A DNA stretch of 15,319 bases from Oscillospiraceae bacterium (GTDB taxonomy: Bacteria; Bacillota; Clostridia; Oscillospirales; Oscillospiraceae). Below are positions 6,986 to 13,526 of the stretch, in pieces. The stretch is from assembly GCA_031264545.1 (NCBI GenBank), contig JAISDV010000200.1, positions 1 to 15,319 of the forward strand. Direction: 5' to 3'. The position numbers and the translations under genes are program-made. Numbering within the stretch: the first letter of the stretch is position 1; each line of letters starts with the position of its first letter. Below the pieces are notes generated by a model. It did no database searches. It was given only the letters and a program-made list of their open reading frames with translations, and had not been told where the DNA came from.

Positions 6986-7858
6986 TCACTTATCAACAGC
7001 AATGTCGCCGAAGCCCTCGCCGAAAACGTCCCGTGTGTCCGTCACGATGACGAACGCTTTCATGTCGATGGTTTTGACGAGCTTTTTGATTTCAACGATC
7101 TGCCGGCGCTTGACGACACACAGAAGAATCTGCTTTTCCTGCCCGGAAAAAGCGCCCTTTCCCTGTATGACCGTGACCCCGCGGTTGAGCTTCTCGACGA
7201 TGGCGCATTTGATCTCCTCGCTGTACTCTGAGATGATCTGGCAGAGCTTCGACTGCGAGGTGCCGTAAAGCACGAGGTCGATAACCCGGGTCGCAACATA
7301 AACGGCGATGACCGTGTACATAGCGCTGTCATATTTTTTGAAGAGTATGGCATAGACGCCGATGATCACGGCATCGAGCGAGAGAATCATCGTCCCGAAG
7401 TTCACATACGGGAATTTCTCCCGAATGAGCTTTGCCACGACATCGGTGCCGCCCGTTGTGTTTCCGGTCGTGAAGACGAGACCCAGACCCAACCCGTCGA
7501 TAATTCCGCCGTAGACCGCGGCCAGGAAAGGCTCCGCCGTGATTCGGACGGGAATCAGCGAGAACAGGTCGACAAAGACGGCGCTTGCGAGCAGCCCGAG
7601 CAGGGAACCGGCCATAAATTTCCGGCCGTAGAGCTTTAGCGCGATAATAAACAGCGGAACGTTCAGCAAGAGCATCATCGCGCCGACCGGGGCCCGGGTC
7701 AGGTAGTTGATGATCATGGCGATACCCGTTATTCCGCCCGAAACAAGCGCGGCGGGCCGATAGAAAAACTGTATCCCGGCGGCGAAGACAGCCGAGCCGA
7801 ACAGGATTTTGACGACGCGGACAGTTGTCTGCAGGCCGGATTTGGCAGCCCTATTCAA
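6986..7858 (-). CDS. YitT family membrane protein (DUF161/DUF2179)
   Basis: A 290-residue protein of normal YitT length. The first ~200 residues contain five or six hydrophobic segments with characteristic GGITGIAMIINYL and GNTTGGTDVVAKLI motifs. The last ~75 residues form the soluble DUF2179 domain (GVTVIQGKGAFSGQEKQILL and TDTRDVFGEGF). Members are widespread integral membrane proteins in Bacillota with no firmly established transport substrate. Translation appears to start at a TTG (7858) preceded by a GGAAGGGG site; there is no ATG before the first membrane segment. It lies 37 bases after the parC stop and just ahead of the lipoprotein gene, so all four minus-strand genes are probably co-transcribed. 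Confidence 0.9.
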   Translation of the reverse strand: MNRAAKSGLQTTVRVVKILFGSAVFAAGIQFFYRPAALVSGGITGIAMIINYLTRAPVGAMMLLLNVPLFIIALKLYGRKFMAGSLLGLLASAVFVDLFSLIPVRITAEPFLAAVYGGIIDGLGLGLVFTTGNTTGGTDVVAKLIREKFPYVNFGTMILSLDAVIIGVYAILFKKYDSAMYTVIAVYVATRVIDLVLYGTSQSKLCQIISEYSEEIKCAIVEKLNRGVTVIQGKGAFSGQEKQILLCVVKRRQIVEIKKLVKTIDMKAFVIVTDTRDVFGEGFGDIAVDK

Positions 7859-7865
7859 GTAAACG

Positions 7866-7875
7866 CCCCTTCCTT
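7866..7875 (-). promoter_or_regulatory. Ribosome binding site supporting a TTG start for the yitT-family gene
   Basis: On the minus strand AAGGAAGGGG lies 7 bases before TTG (7858). No ATG or GTG with a ribosome site occurs nearby, so the rare TTG start is preferred. Confidence 0.6.
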
Positions 7876-7895
7876 TACGCTGTAAATACGGGTTT

Positions 7896-10139
7896 TCAGT
7901 CCTGCATCAGGCTGAGCTGCTTTTCCGCCCTGTCCTCCTCGCGGAGCAGCGCGCCGGCGACGGGGATGCTCCGCGCTCTGTAGCGGGCGGTGTTTTTGAT
8001 CGGGCTTTGCTCGAGGAACACCGCCTTTTCCAGCCGGAACCTCGGCTTGATATTCATCAGCGCCACGCCGACCGTCGCCCTGGATGTTTTCGGTGCGAGC
8101 AAGGCGCTCGAAAAAATCATCGCGCGGCCCTCGGTCGAAAACGCCGCGATCTCCCTGTCCGCTGTGATCGGAAGGATGGAGACGAGCGGGCTCTTATCCG
8201 AATATGCCCCGGTCAGACGCCTGCGGTTGGTTTTTGTCGCATAGGCCGAAAGCGCGAGCCGGGCAGCCTTGCCGTTGGCATAGAACAACAGCAGATGACC
8301 GCTGTAATCGCCGGGGCTGATCATACAAAGAACATTCTCGCCTTCATCCATGTCGAGACGGGCGGGCAGGAAGGCGCCCAGGACGGAGGCCTTGGCATCC
8401 TCGAAATCCGAAACCCTGACCTTATAGACCTGCTGCCTGTCGGTGAAGATAAGCAGCTCGTCCCGGTTTGAGACCTCGAATTCCTGAAAAGGCGCGTCGT
8501 TTTCCTTGTATTTCTGCTCGCCGCCCATGCGCAGGGAGAGGGGCGTGATCTTTTTGAAATAACCTTCGCGGGACAGGAACAGGGTCACGGGGTAGTCCGC
8601 GATCTCGTCCTGGGGCTCGTCGGGCGCGAGCTCCTCGGAATAGACGATTTCCGTTCTGCGGGGAGACGGAAATTTTTTGTTCACGGCGGACAGCTCGTCG
8701 ATGATGAGCTTTTTCACCCTGCGCGGGGTCTTCAGAATATCCTCGAGGTCAACGATGTCCGCTTCAAGCTGCCCGGTTTCCTCAATGCGCTTGAGGATGT
8801 ACTCCTTGTTGATATTGCGCAGCTTGATCTCCGCGACGAACTCGGCCTGTATGCGGTCAAGGCCGAAGCTGATCATCAGGTTCGGCACGACCTCTGTCTC
8901 CAGCTCTGTGCCGCGGATGACCGCGATAGCCCTGTCGATGTCCAGGAGGATTTTTTTCAGGCCGTTGAGCAGGTGCAGCTTATCGCGCTTTTTGGAAAGC
9001 TCGAAAAACACCCTGCGGCGCACGCATTCCGTCCGCCACGCCGTCCATTCCTCCAGTATCTCGCGCACGCCCATCACCCGGGGATTGCCCGCGATAAGGA
9101 TATTGAAGTTGCAGGAAAAGCTGTCCATAAGCGGCGTCATGCGCAGGAGCTTCTGCATGAGCCTGTCCAGGTCGGCGCCGCGCTTGAGGTCGATCGCAAG
9201 CTTCAGTCCTCCGAGATCGGTCTCGTCGCGCATATCGCTGATTTCTTTGATTTTGCCGAGCTTGACAAGCTCCGCCACCTTGTCCATAATGGCTTCGACC
9301 GTGGTGGTATAAGGAATCTCGTAGATCTCGATGATATTCTCGCGCTTGAGAAAACGCCATTTTGCGCGCACCTTGAAGCCGCCGCGCCCCGTCCTGTAAA
9401 TCTCCTCAAGCTCGGAGCGGCTGTAGATCAGCTCGCCGCCGGTCGGAAAGTCCGGCGCGGTGAGCGTCTGCATGAGGTCACAGTGCGGATCCCTTATATA
9501 GTTTATGGCCGTTTCGCAGACTTCATTCAGATTGAAGCCGCATATCTGGCTTGCCATACCGACCGCGATGCCTGTGTTCGCCGAGACAAGCACGTTCGGA
9601 AAGCTGGTCGGCAGAAGCGCCGGCTCCTTCATACTGCCGTCATAGTTATCGGCAAAGTCGACCGTATCCCGGTCGATGTCACGGAAAAGCTCCAGGCAGA
9701 TGTCCGAGAGCTTGGCCTCGGTATAACGCGAGGCGGCATAGGCCATGTCCCGCGAATACACCTTGCCGAAGTTGCCCTTGCTGTCAACAAAGGGGACCAG
9801 AAGCGCTTCATAGCCCTTTGAAAGGCGCACCATCGTCTCATAGATCGGGGCGTCTCCGTGCGGATTCAGGCGCATGGTCTGCCCGACGATGTTTGCGCTC
9901 TTCGTACGCGCGCCTGTCAGAAGGTTCATTTTGTACATCGTATAGAGCAGCTTCCGATGCGAGGGCTTGAAGCCGTCGATCTCCGGGATCGCGCGCGAGA
10001 CAATAACGCTCATCGCGTAGGGCATGTAATTTATTTCCAGTGTTTCAGTTATCGGCTGCTCGAGCACCTCCGCGCGCAGACCCTCGACAGCCGTATCCGC
10101 AGCCGGTTTCAAAATTTCCGGTTGTTTTTTCTTTGCCAT
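7896..10139 (-). CDS. parC: DNA topoisomerase IV subunit A (ParC-type, DNA gyrase A family)
   Basis: A 747-residue type IIA topoisomerase A subunit. It has the winged-helix breakage-reunion domain (VSRAIPEIDGFKPSHRKLLY, about 48-67), the catalytic Tyr139 in AASRYTEAKL, and a C-terminal beta-pinwheel from about residue 510. No GyrA-box (QRRGGRG-like) is seen, which together with the adjacent parE gene argues for topoisomerase IV rather than gyrase. It cuts and passes duplex DNA to unlink sister chromosomes. The helix-4 segment reads HGDAPIYE, with Ala97 at the position of the conserved quinolone-binding Ser. AAGGAG at 7 bases supports the ATG at 10139, 15 bases after parE. A second, divergent gyrase-like complex is the alternative. 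Confidence 0.88.
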   Translation of the reverse strand: MAKKKQPEILKPAADTAVEGLRAEVLEQPITETLEINYMPYAMSVIVSRAIPEIDGFKPSHRKLLYTMYKMNLLTGARTKSANIVGQTMRLNPHGDAPIYETMVRLSKGYEALLVPFVDSKGNFGKVYSRDMAYAASRYTEAKLSDICLELFRDIDRDTVDFADNYDGSMKEPALLPTSFPNVLVSANTGIAVGMASQICGFNLNEVCETAINYIRDPHCDLMQTLTAPDFPTGGELIYSRSELEEIYRTGRGGFKVRAKWRFLKRENIIEIYEIPYTTTVEAIMDKVAELVKLGKIKEISDMRDETDLGGLKLAIDLKRGADLDRLMQKLLRMTPLMDSFSCNFNILIAGNPRVMGVREILEEWTAWRTECVRRRVFFELSKKRDKLHLLNGLKKILLDIDRAIAVIRGTELETEVVPNLMISFGLDRIQAEFVAEIKLRNINKEYILKRIEETGQLEADIVDLEDILKTPRRVKKLIIDELSAVNKKFPSPRRTEIVYSEELAPDEPQDEIADYPVTLFLSREGYFKKITPLSLRMGGEQKYKENDAPFQEFEVSNRDELLIFTDRQQVYKVRVSDFEDAKASVLGAFLPARLDMDEGENVLCMISPGDYSGHLLLFYANGKAARLALSAYATKTNRRRLTGAYSDKSPLVSILPITADREIAAFSTEGRAMIFSSALLAPKTSRATVGVALMNIKPRFRLEKAVFLEQSPIKNTARYRARSIPVAGALLREEDRAEKQLSLMQD

Positions 10140-10154
10140 GGCAGCTCCTTCGCT

Positions 10155-12143
10155 TTACGAAATGTCTGCAAGGTCGAGGTATTTATAGCCGTTTTCCGCG
10201 ATATAGCGCTTGCGCCCGGGCAGATTGTCGCCCAGCAGCAGATCGAAGCGCTCCGACATGCGCGCCGCATCCTCGGGCATAACACGGAGCAGGCGGCGCG
10301 TTTTGGGATTCATCGTCGTCAGCCACATCATATCCGGGTCGTTCTCACCGAGACCCTTGGAGCGGCTGACGGCGTATTTTTTCCCCGCGAGCGTTTCGAG
10401 TATCTCCGCTTTCTCACGCTCGGAATAGGCAAAATGGGTCTTGTCCTTTGTGCTGATCTCATACAGCGGCGATTCGGCGATATAGACGTAGCCCTCGCGG
10501 ATCAGTGTCGGCATGAGCCTGTAGATCATCGTGAGGATGAGCGTGCGTATCTGAAAACCGTCCACGTCCGCGTCAGTACAGATAATGACCTTACTCCAGC
10601 GCAAACCATCCGGGTCAAAGGTGCTCAAATCCTTGCCGCGGTTCTTTTCGACCTCGACTCCGCAGCCGAGCACCTTGACGAGATCGGTGATGATATCGCT
10701 TTTGAAAATTCTCGCGTAGTCCGCCTTCAGGCAGTTGAGTATCTTACCGCGCACCGGCATAATACCCTGGAATTCCGCGTCGCGCGAGAGCTTGCACGCG
10801 CCGAGCGCCGAGTCGCCCTCGACGATGTAAATCTCGCGCTTGTCCAGCTCCTTCGAGCGGCAGTCGACAAATTTCTGTACGCGGTTTGAGATATCCACCG
10901 AGCCGGAGAGCTTCTTCCTGATATTCAGCCGCGCCTTTTCCGCCTGCTCGCGGCTGCGCTTGTTGATCAGCACCTGCTCGGCGATCCGGTCGGCCTCGGC
11001 CTTATGCTCGATGAAATAGACCTCGAGCTGCTCGCGGAAAAAGTCCGCCATTGCGTCCTGAATGAACCGGTTGTTGATGGCTTTTTTCGTCTGGTTTTCA
11101 TAGGAGGTCTGGGTCGAAAAGCAGCTTGTCACCAGCACGAGGCAGTCGGCAATGTCCTGAAAGCTGATTTTGCTCTCGTTTTTCTGGTATTTGCCGAGCT
11201 TCTTGATATAGGCATCCACGGCTGAAGTAAAGGCGCTCCGTGTCGCTTTTTCCGGCGCTCCGCCGTATTCCAGCCAGGAGGAATTGTGGTAATATTCGAT
11301 ACGGTTGAGCCGGTTTGAAAAGCAGAAAGCCGCCGTAAGCCTGACCTTGTATTCGGGCTTGTCCGCCCTGTCGTGCCCGCGGCGCTCGGTTTCAATGTAT
11401 GCGGGCGCGGAGAGCGTCTCCTCGCCCGCGATCTCCGAAACATAATCGAGGATGCCGTCCGCATACCGGAATTCCTCCGTCTCGAACCGCCCGTCGTCCC
11501 GCTGCCAGCGGAGTTTAAAGAGTATGCCCTTATTGACGACCGCCTGCCGCCTGAGCGTCTCGGTGAAGTATTCGCGCGGGATGTCAATGTCGGTGAAAAC
11601 GGCGAGATCTGGCCGCCAGTGGAAAAACGAGCCGGTTTTTTTCCGATCCGTCGGTTCTTTCTCGAGCCGGCCGACAAGCGCGCCTTTTTTGAAATGCAGG
11701 GTGTATTTAAAGCCGTCGCGGTGGATGACCGCGTCGAAAAACTCACTCGCGTACTGCGTCGCGCAGGAGCCGAGACCGTTCAAGCCGAGGGAGTATTCAT
11801 AGCTTTCGCCTTCATCGTTTGCATATTTTCCGCCGGCGTAAAGCTCGCAGAAAACCAACTCCCAGTTGAAGCGGCCTTCCTTTTCGTTCCAGTCGACCGG
11901 GCAGCCGCGGCCGAAATCCTCGACCTCGACGGACTTGTCAGAACAGCGCGTAACTGTTATAATATCGCCGTGTCCCTCGCGCGCTTCGTCGATGGCGTTT
12001 GAGAGTATCTCGAACACCGCATGCTGGCAGCCCTCCAGTCCGTCTGATCCGAAGATGACGGCCGGGCGTTTTCGGACCCTGTCGGCGCCCTTGAGCTGTG
12101 ATATGCTGGTGTTGCCGTATTCTGCGGACGCGGTTTTCTTCAT
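10155..12143 (-). CDS. parE: DNA topoisomerase IV subunit B (ParE-type, DNA gyrase B family)
   Basis: A 662-residue ATPase subunit. The GHKL ATP site has FEILSNAIDEA (E45, N49, D52), VEDFGRGCPV (D76) and GLNGLGSCATQ (120-130). The TOPRIM domain has EGDSALGAC (442-450) and DADVDGFQIRTLIL (524-537). The C-terminal signature is SKGLGENDPDMMW. Several positions differ from the usual ParE/GyrB wording: GLNGLG for GLHGVG, DADVDGFQ for DADVDGxH, EGDSALG for EGDSAGG. This marks a divergent branch, although the acidic metal ligands are kept. It powers strand passage by the ParC partner encoded 15 bases downstream. GGAGGG precedes the ATG at 12143. Confidence 0.88.
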   Translation of the reverse strand: MKKTASAEYGNTSISQLKGADRVRKRPAVIFGSDGLEGCQHAVFEILSNAIDEAREGHGDIITVTRCSDKSVEVEDFGRGCPVDWNEKEGRFNWELVFCELYAGGKYANDEGESYEYSLGLNGLGSCATQYASEFFDAVIHRDGFKYTLHFKKGALVGRLEKEPTDRKKTGSFFHWRPDLAVFTDIDIPREYFTETLRRQAVVNKGILFKLRWQRDDGRFETEEFRYADGILDYVSEIAGEETLSAPAYIETERRGHDRADKPEYKVRLTAAFCFSNRLNRIEYYHNSSWLEYGGAPEKATRSAFTSAVDAYIKKLGKYQKNESKISFQDIADCLVLVTSCFSTQTSYENQTKKAINNRFIQDAMADFFREQLEVYFIEHKAEADRIAEQVLINKRSREQAEKARLNIRKKLSGSVDISNRVQKFVDCRSKELDKREIYIVEGDSALGACKLSRDAEFQGIMPVRGKILNCLKADYARIFKSDIITDLVKVLGCGVEVEKNRGKDLSTFDPDGLRWSKVIICTDADVDGFQIRTLILTMIYRLMPTLIREGYVYIAESPLYEISTKDKTHFAYSEREKAEILETLAGKKYAVSRSKGLGENDPDMMWLTTMNPKTRRLLRVMPEDAARMSERFDLLLGDNLPGRKRYIAENGYKYLDLADIS

Positions 12144-12241
12144 AAGCCCTCCAGAGCGCTTTTATGAACTGCGCCCTCGGGAAGCCCTCGGTACGCGAAT
12201 CACTATATCTTGTGCAGAGCTGGTATTGCTCCAACTGATTT

Positions 12242-12270
12242 AGTATATCCTATAAAAATCAAAAAAGCAA
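12242..12270 (-). promoter_or_regulatory. Promoter of the parE operon
   Basis: On the minus strand TTGCTT (12270-12265) and TATACT (12247-12242) have a 17-base AT-rich spacer. The predicted start lies about 90 bases upstream of the parE ATG. Confidence 0.7.
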
Positions 12271-12294
12271 GCGGTACAGCGCTGCCCGCTTTTT
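12261..12294. terminator. Bidirectional terminator-like hairpin in the parE-yaaL interval
   Basis: AAGCGG (12269-12274) and CCGCTT (12286-12291) form a 6-bp stem with an 11-base loop containing the palindrome CAGCGCTG. A run of A (12261-12266) precedes and a T-run (12290-12294) follows, so it reads as a terminator on both strands. No recognised gene ends here, and its minus-strand T-tract overlaps the parE -35 element. Confidence 0.45.
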
Positions 12295-12338
12295 ATCCTT
12301 TGTTTACCGCCTAGGGTTAATTCCCGCGTGCTTCGGCA

Positions 12339-12367
12339 ATAATAACGTTAGCAGTCGTCCCTGAAAA
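12339..12367 (-). promoter_or_regulatory. Weak candidate promoter for a short minus-strand RNA
   Basis: TTTTCA (12367-12362) and TATTAT (12344-12339) on the minus strand have a 17-base spacer. A transcript from about 12332 would reach the hairpin at 12261-12294 after roughly 75 nt. The -35 element matches consensus at only four of six positions. Confidence 0.3.
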
Positions 12368-12420
12368 TCGTTATTTTTTCCTGCGCGGCGGCATAGGCTT
12401 CAGAGAAAGCCAACGACTGT

Positions 12421-12448
12421 CCCGCTGCGTATCGGAAGCGGGAGGGAG
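12421..12448 (+). promoter_or_regulatory. Hairpin adjoining the yaaL ribosome binding site
   Basis: CCCGCT (12421-12426) pairs perfectly with AGCGGG (12437-12442). The GGAGGGAG ribosome site starts at 12441, so the 3' arm overlaps its first bases. The ATG follows at 12457. This could limit access to the site, but the overlap is only two bases. Confidence 0.4.
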
Positions 12449-12456
12449 CGGGAAAA

Positions 12457-12672
12457 ATGCCGAAGGACAAACGTTTCGGCAAGGCCAAAAAGGCTGAGCT
12501 TGACCGCTGTATATCGGAGATTGGCGGTATCCGAGAGCGCTTAGACGGAGCTTACGTGCAGTTTAACAGCGCCAGCGATCCGGACGCGCTGGACGCCTGT
12601 ATCTTTGAGATCAACGCCCTGCGCTCACGCTACAACACGGCAGTCAGGCATTACAAGAACACATACTATTGA
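12457..12672 (+). CDS. yaaL: YaaL-like DUF2508 family protein
   Basis: A 71-residue cytoplasmic, mostly helical protein with no membrane segment. The core (LDRCISEIGGIRERLDGAYV followed by a DACIFEINALRSRYN segment) matches DUF2508, whose Bacillus member YaaL is encoded next to bofA. Function is unknown; the second, charged helix suggests a protein-binding role. GGAGGGA at 12441 precedes the ATG by about 10 bases. The next gene on the same strand is bofA, 79 bases later, the same order as in Bacillus subtilis. Upstream recR and dnaX, which precede yaaL in Bacillus, are absent here. Confidence 0.85.
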   Translation: MPKDKRFGKAKKAELDRCISEIGGIRERLDGAYVQFNSASDPDALDACIFEINALRSRYNTAVRHYKNTYY

Positions 12673-12676
12673 CCGT

Positions 12677-12726
12677 ACAGGCGGCCCTGTCAGGCTGAAA
12701 AAGCACAGTCCTTTCACCGGGACTGT
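12677..12726 (+). repeat. Two small hairpins between yaaL and bofA
   Basis: ACAGG/CCTGT (12677-12681, 12686-12690) with a 4-base loop is followed by ACAGTCC/GGACTGT (12705-12711, 12720-12726) with an 8-base loop. Neither is followed by a T-run, so they are more likely RNA processing or stability elements than terminators. Confidence 0.4.
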
Positions 12727-12751
12727 CAATACATAATAAGGAGAACCCGAA

Positions 12752-13018
12752 ATGCCCGTCAACTTCATTACGGCCGGCGCGGTCATCGTTTGCATACTGC
12801 TTGTCGCGCTCCTGTTTAAAATCATCAAAACACCGCTCAGATGGGCACTCAAGCTGCTGCTGAATGCAATATCCGGCTTCATTGCGCTTGTTATCCTCAA
12901 CTTTTTTGGTGCGATTTTCGGGCTGAGCCTTTCTATCAATCTGGTCAGCTGCCTTGTTGCGGGGGTACTCGGCCTGCCCGGCGTGGTGCTTCTCCTGCTT
13001 ATAAAATATCTTTTCTGA
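12752..13018 (+). CDS. bofA: BofA family pro-sigma-K processing inhibitor
   Basis: An 88-residue, strongly hydrophobic protein with about two or three membrane segments, the usual BofA size. The family pattern is clear: LLLNAISGFIALVILNFFG, then LSINLVSCLVAGVLGLPGVV ending in a short LLLIKYLF tail. In endospore formers BofA sits in the membrane around the forespore and holds the SpoIVFB protease inactive until SpoIVFA/BofA is cleaved, which times sigma-K activation in the mother cell. AAGGAGAA precedes the ATG. The upstream yaaL gene gives the conserved pair. SpoIVFA is missing from many Clostridia, so the regulatory details may differ from Bacillus. Confidence 0.9.
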   Translation: MPVNFITAGAVIVCILLVALLFKIIKTPLRWALKLLLNAISGFIALVILNFFGAIFGLSLSINLVSCLVAGVLGLPGVVLLLLIKYLF

Positions 13019-13041
13019 AAACGCCGCCCTGCGCCTGCGGT

Positions 13042-13099
13042 AAAAACACAGCCCCCCGCACATCCAACGTGTGCAGGGGGCTACGGCTGTTCGGTTTTT
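13042..13099. terminator. Bidirectional terminator shared by bofA (+) and the candidate RNA (-)
   Basis: AGCCCCCCGCACA (13050-13062) pairs with TGTGCAGGGGGCT (13070-13082) with one mismatch and a 7-base loop. On the minus strand five T (13046-13042) follow closely. On the + strand a T-run lies at 13095-13099 after an outer ACAGCC/GGCTGT pairing (13048-13053, 13085-13090). Confidence 0.85.
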
Positions 13100-13352
13100 G
13101 ACATTCGGTTTGAGCTACCTCGCTTCTTTCAGCTTTGCCCAGGCTTGATACCGACCTTGCTTTATTCGCCAAGCGCCGCTTTTGAGACTCCCGGCGGTTA
13201 AAAATGAAAATCTGTAAACACCGCCTGAATCCCCTCTCTCTCACAGCTGTGAGACTTGCGCGGGAGATAAAACATTGGATTTCGGCCGAACCTGCACACG
13301 AGAAGACACACCCAAAGAGGCCTCCGCCGCTTTGGCGGTTTGTCTTTGCTCT
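13042..13352 (-). ncRNA. Candidate structured non-coding RNA with its own promoter and terminator
   Basis: A stretch of about 310 bases bounded by a near-consensus minus-strand promoter (13359-13387) and a strong terminator (13042-13082), with no credible ORF. Predicted helices on the RNA: AAGACA 13341-13346 with TGTCTT 13303-13308; hairpin CCGCC/GGCGG (13334-13338, 13324-13328); a perfect 16-bp palindrome centred at 13246/13247; GGCGGT 13220-13225 with ACCGCC 13193-13198; CTCCCG 13261-13266 with CGGGAG 13188-13193; and long-range GTTCGG 13286-13291 with CCGAAC 13089-13094. The RNA converges on bofA. I do not recognise a family: SRP, tmRNA and RNase P signatures are absent. The raiA-motif class of clostridial RNAs is a guess worth testing. 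Exact ends are predictions. Confidence 0.6.
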
Positions 13353-13358
13353 GGTTAT

Positions 13359-13387
13359 AAGATACAATGAAGCCTCGCTTTTGTCAA
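13359..13387 (-). promoter_or_regulatory. Strong promoter of the candidate non-coding RNA
   Basis: A perfect TTGACA (13387-13382) and TATCTT (13364-13359) on the minus strand are separated by exactly 17 bases. The predicted start is an A near 13352. No coding sequence follows on this strand before the terminator. Confidence 0.75.
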
Positions 13388-13462
13388 GCGAGATTATGAA
13401 ATATCCACATTTTCATCACTTTGCACAGATTGGACAGCGCAGCTTTATACATACTGTTTGCA

Positions 13463-13495
13463 CAAAAAAGCCGCGTCAATTGTCGCCGCGTTTTT
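13463..13495 (-). terminator. Possible terminator of the HAD phosphatase gene
   Basis: A short CGCG/CGCG stem (13472-13475, 13487-13490) is flanked by an A-run on the left and a T-run on the right, giving a T-tract after the stem on the minus strand. It lies about 35 bases beyond the HAD stop codon. The stem is weak, so confidence is limited. Confidence 0.45.
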
Positions 13496-13526
13496 CAGCG
13501 TGCCCGGGCCCGTCCGTCAGGCGTGC

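Larger units (their letters stand above)
12144..12456. other. Divergent intergenic region between parE (-) and yaaL (+)
   Basis: About 310 bases without a convincing gene. It holds the parE promoter (12242-12270), an A/T-flanked hairpin (12261-12294), a weak minus-strand promoter (12339-12367), a long-range dyad (CAGTCGT 12352-12358 with ACGACTG 12413-12419) enclosing a small hairpin (GGCTT 12396-12400 with AAGCC 12407-12411), and a hairpin abutting the yaaL ribosome site (12421-12442). No clear vegetative promoter for yaaL is visible; a sporulation sigma promoter cannot be excluded. Confidence 0.6.

Noticed and set aside
6955..7002. Longer N-terminus for the transglutaminase-like lipoprotein
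   Set aside because: It would place 16 mostly charged or polar residues before the signal peptide; the ribosome site and MKKR start at 6954 fit a lipoprotein better.
8973..10889. Two long + strand open frames (282 and 343 codons) opposite parC and parE
   Set aside because: They mirror well-supported topoisomerase genes, show no motifs and lack ribosome binding sites.
13042..13352. Identity of the candidate RNA as SRP RNA, tmRNA, RNase P RNA or a c-di-GMP riboswitch
   Set aside because: The SRP GGAAGGAAGCAGC-type loop, a tRNA-like tmRNA end and the RNase P GAGGAAAGTCC core are not present; a GGGCAAAGC segment only loosely recalls a GEMM aptamer and no gene follows on that strand.
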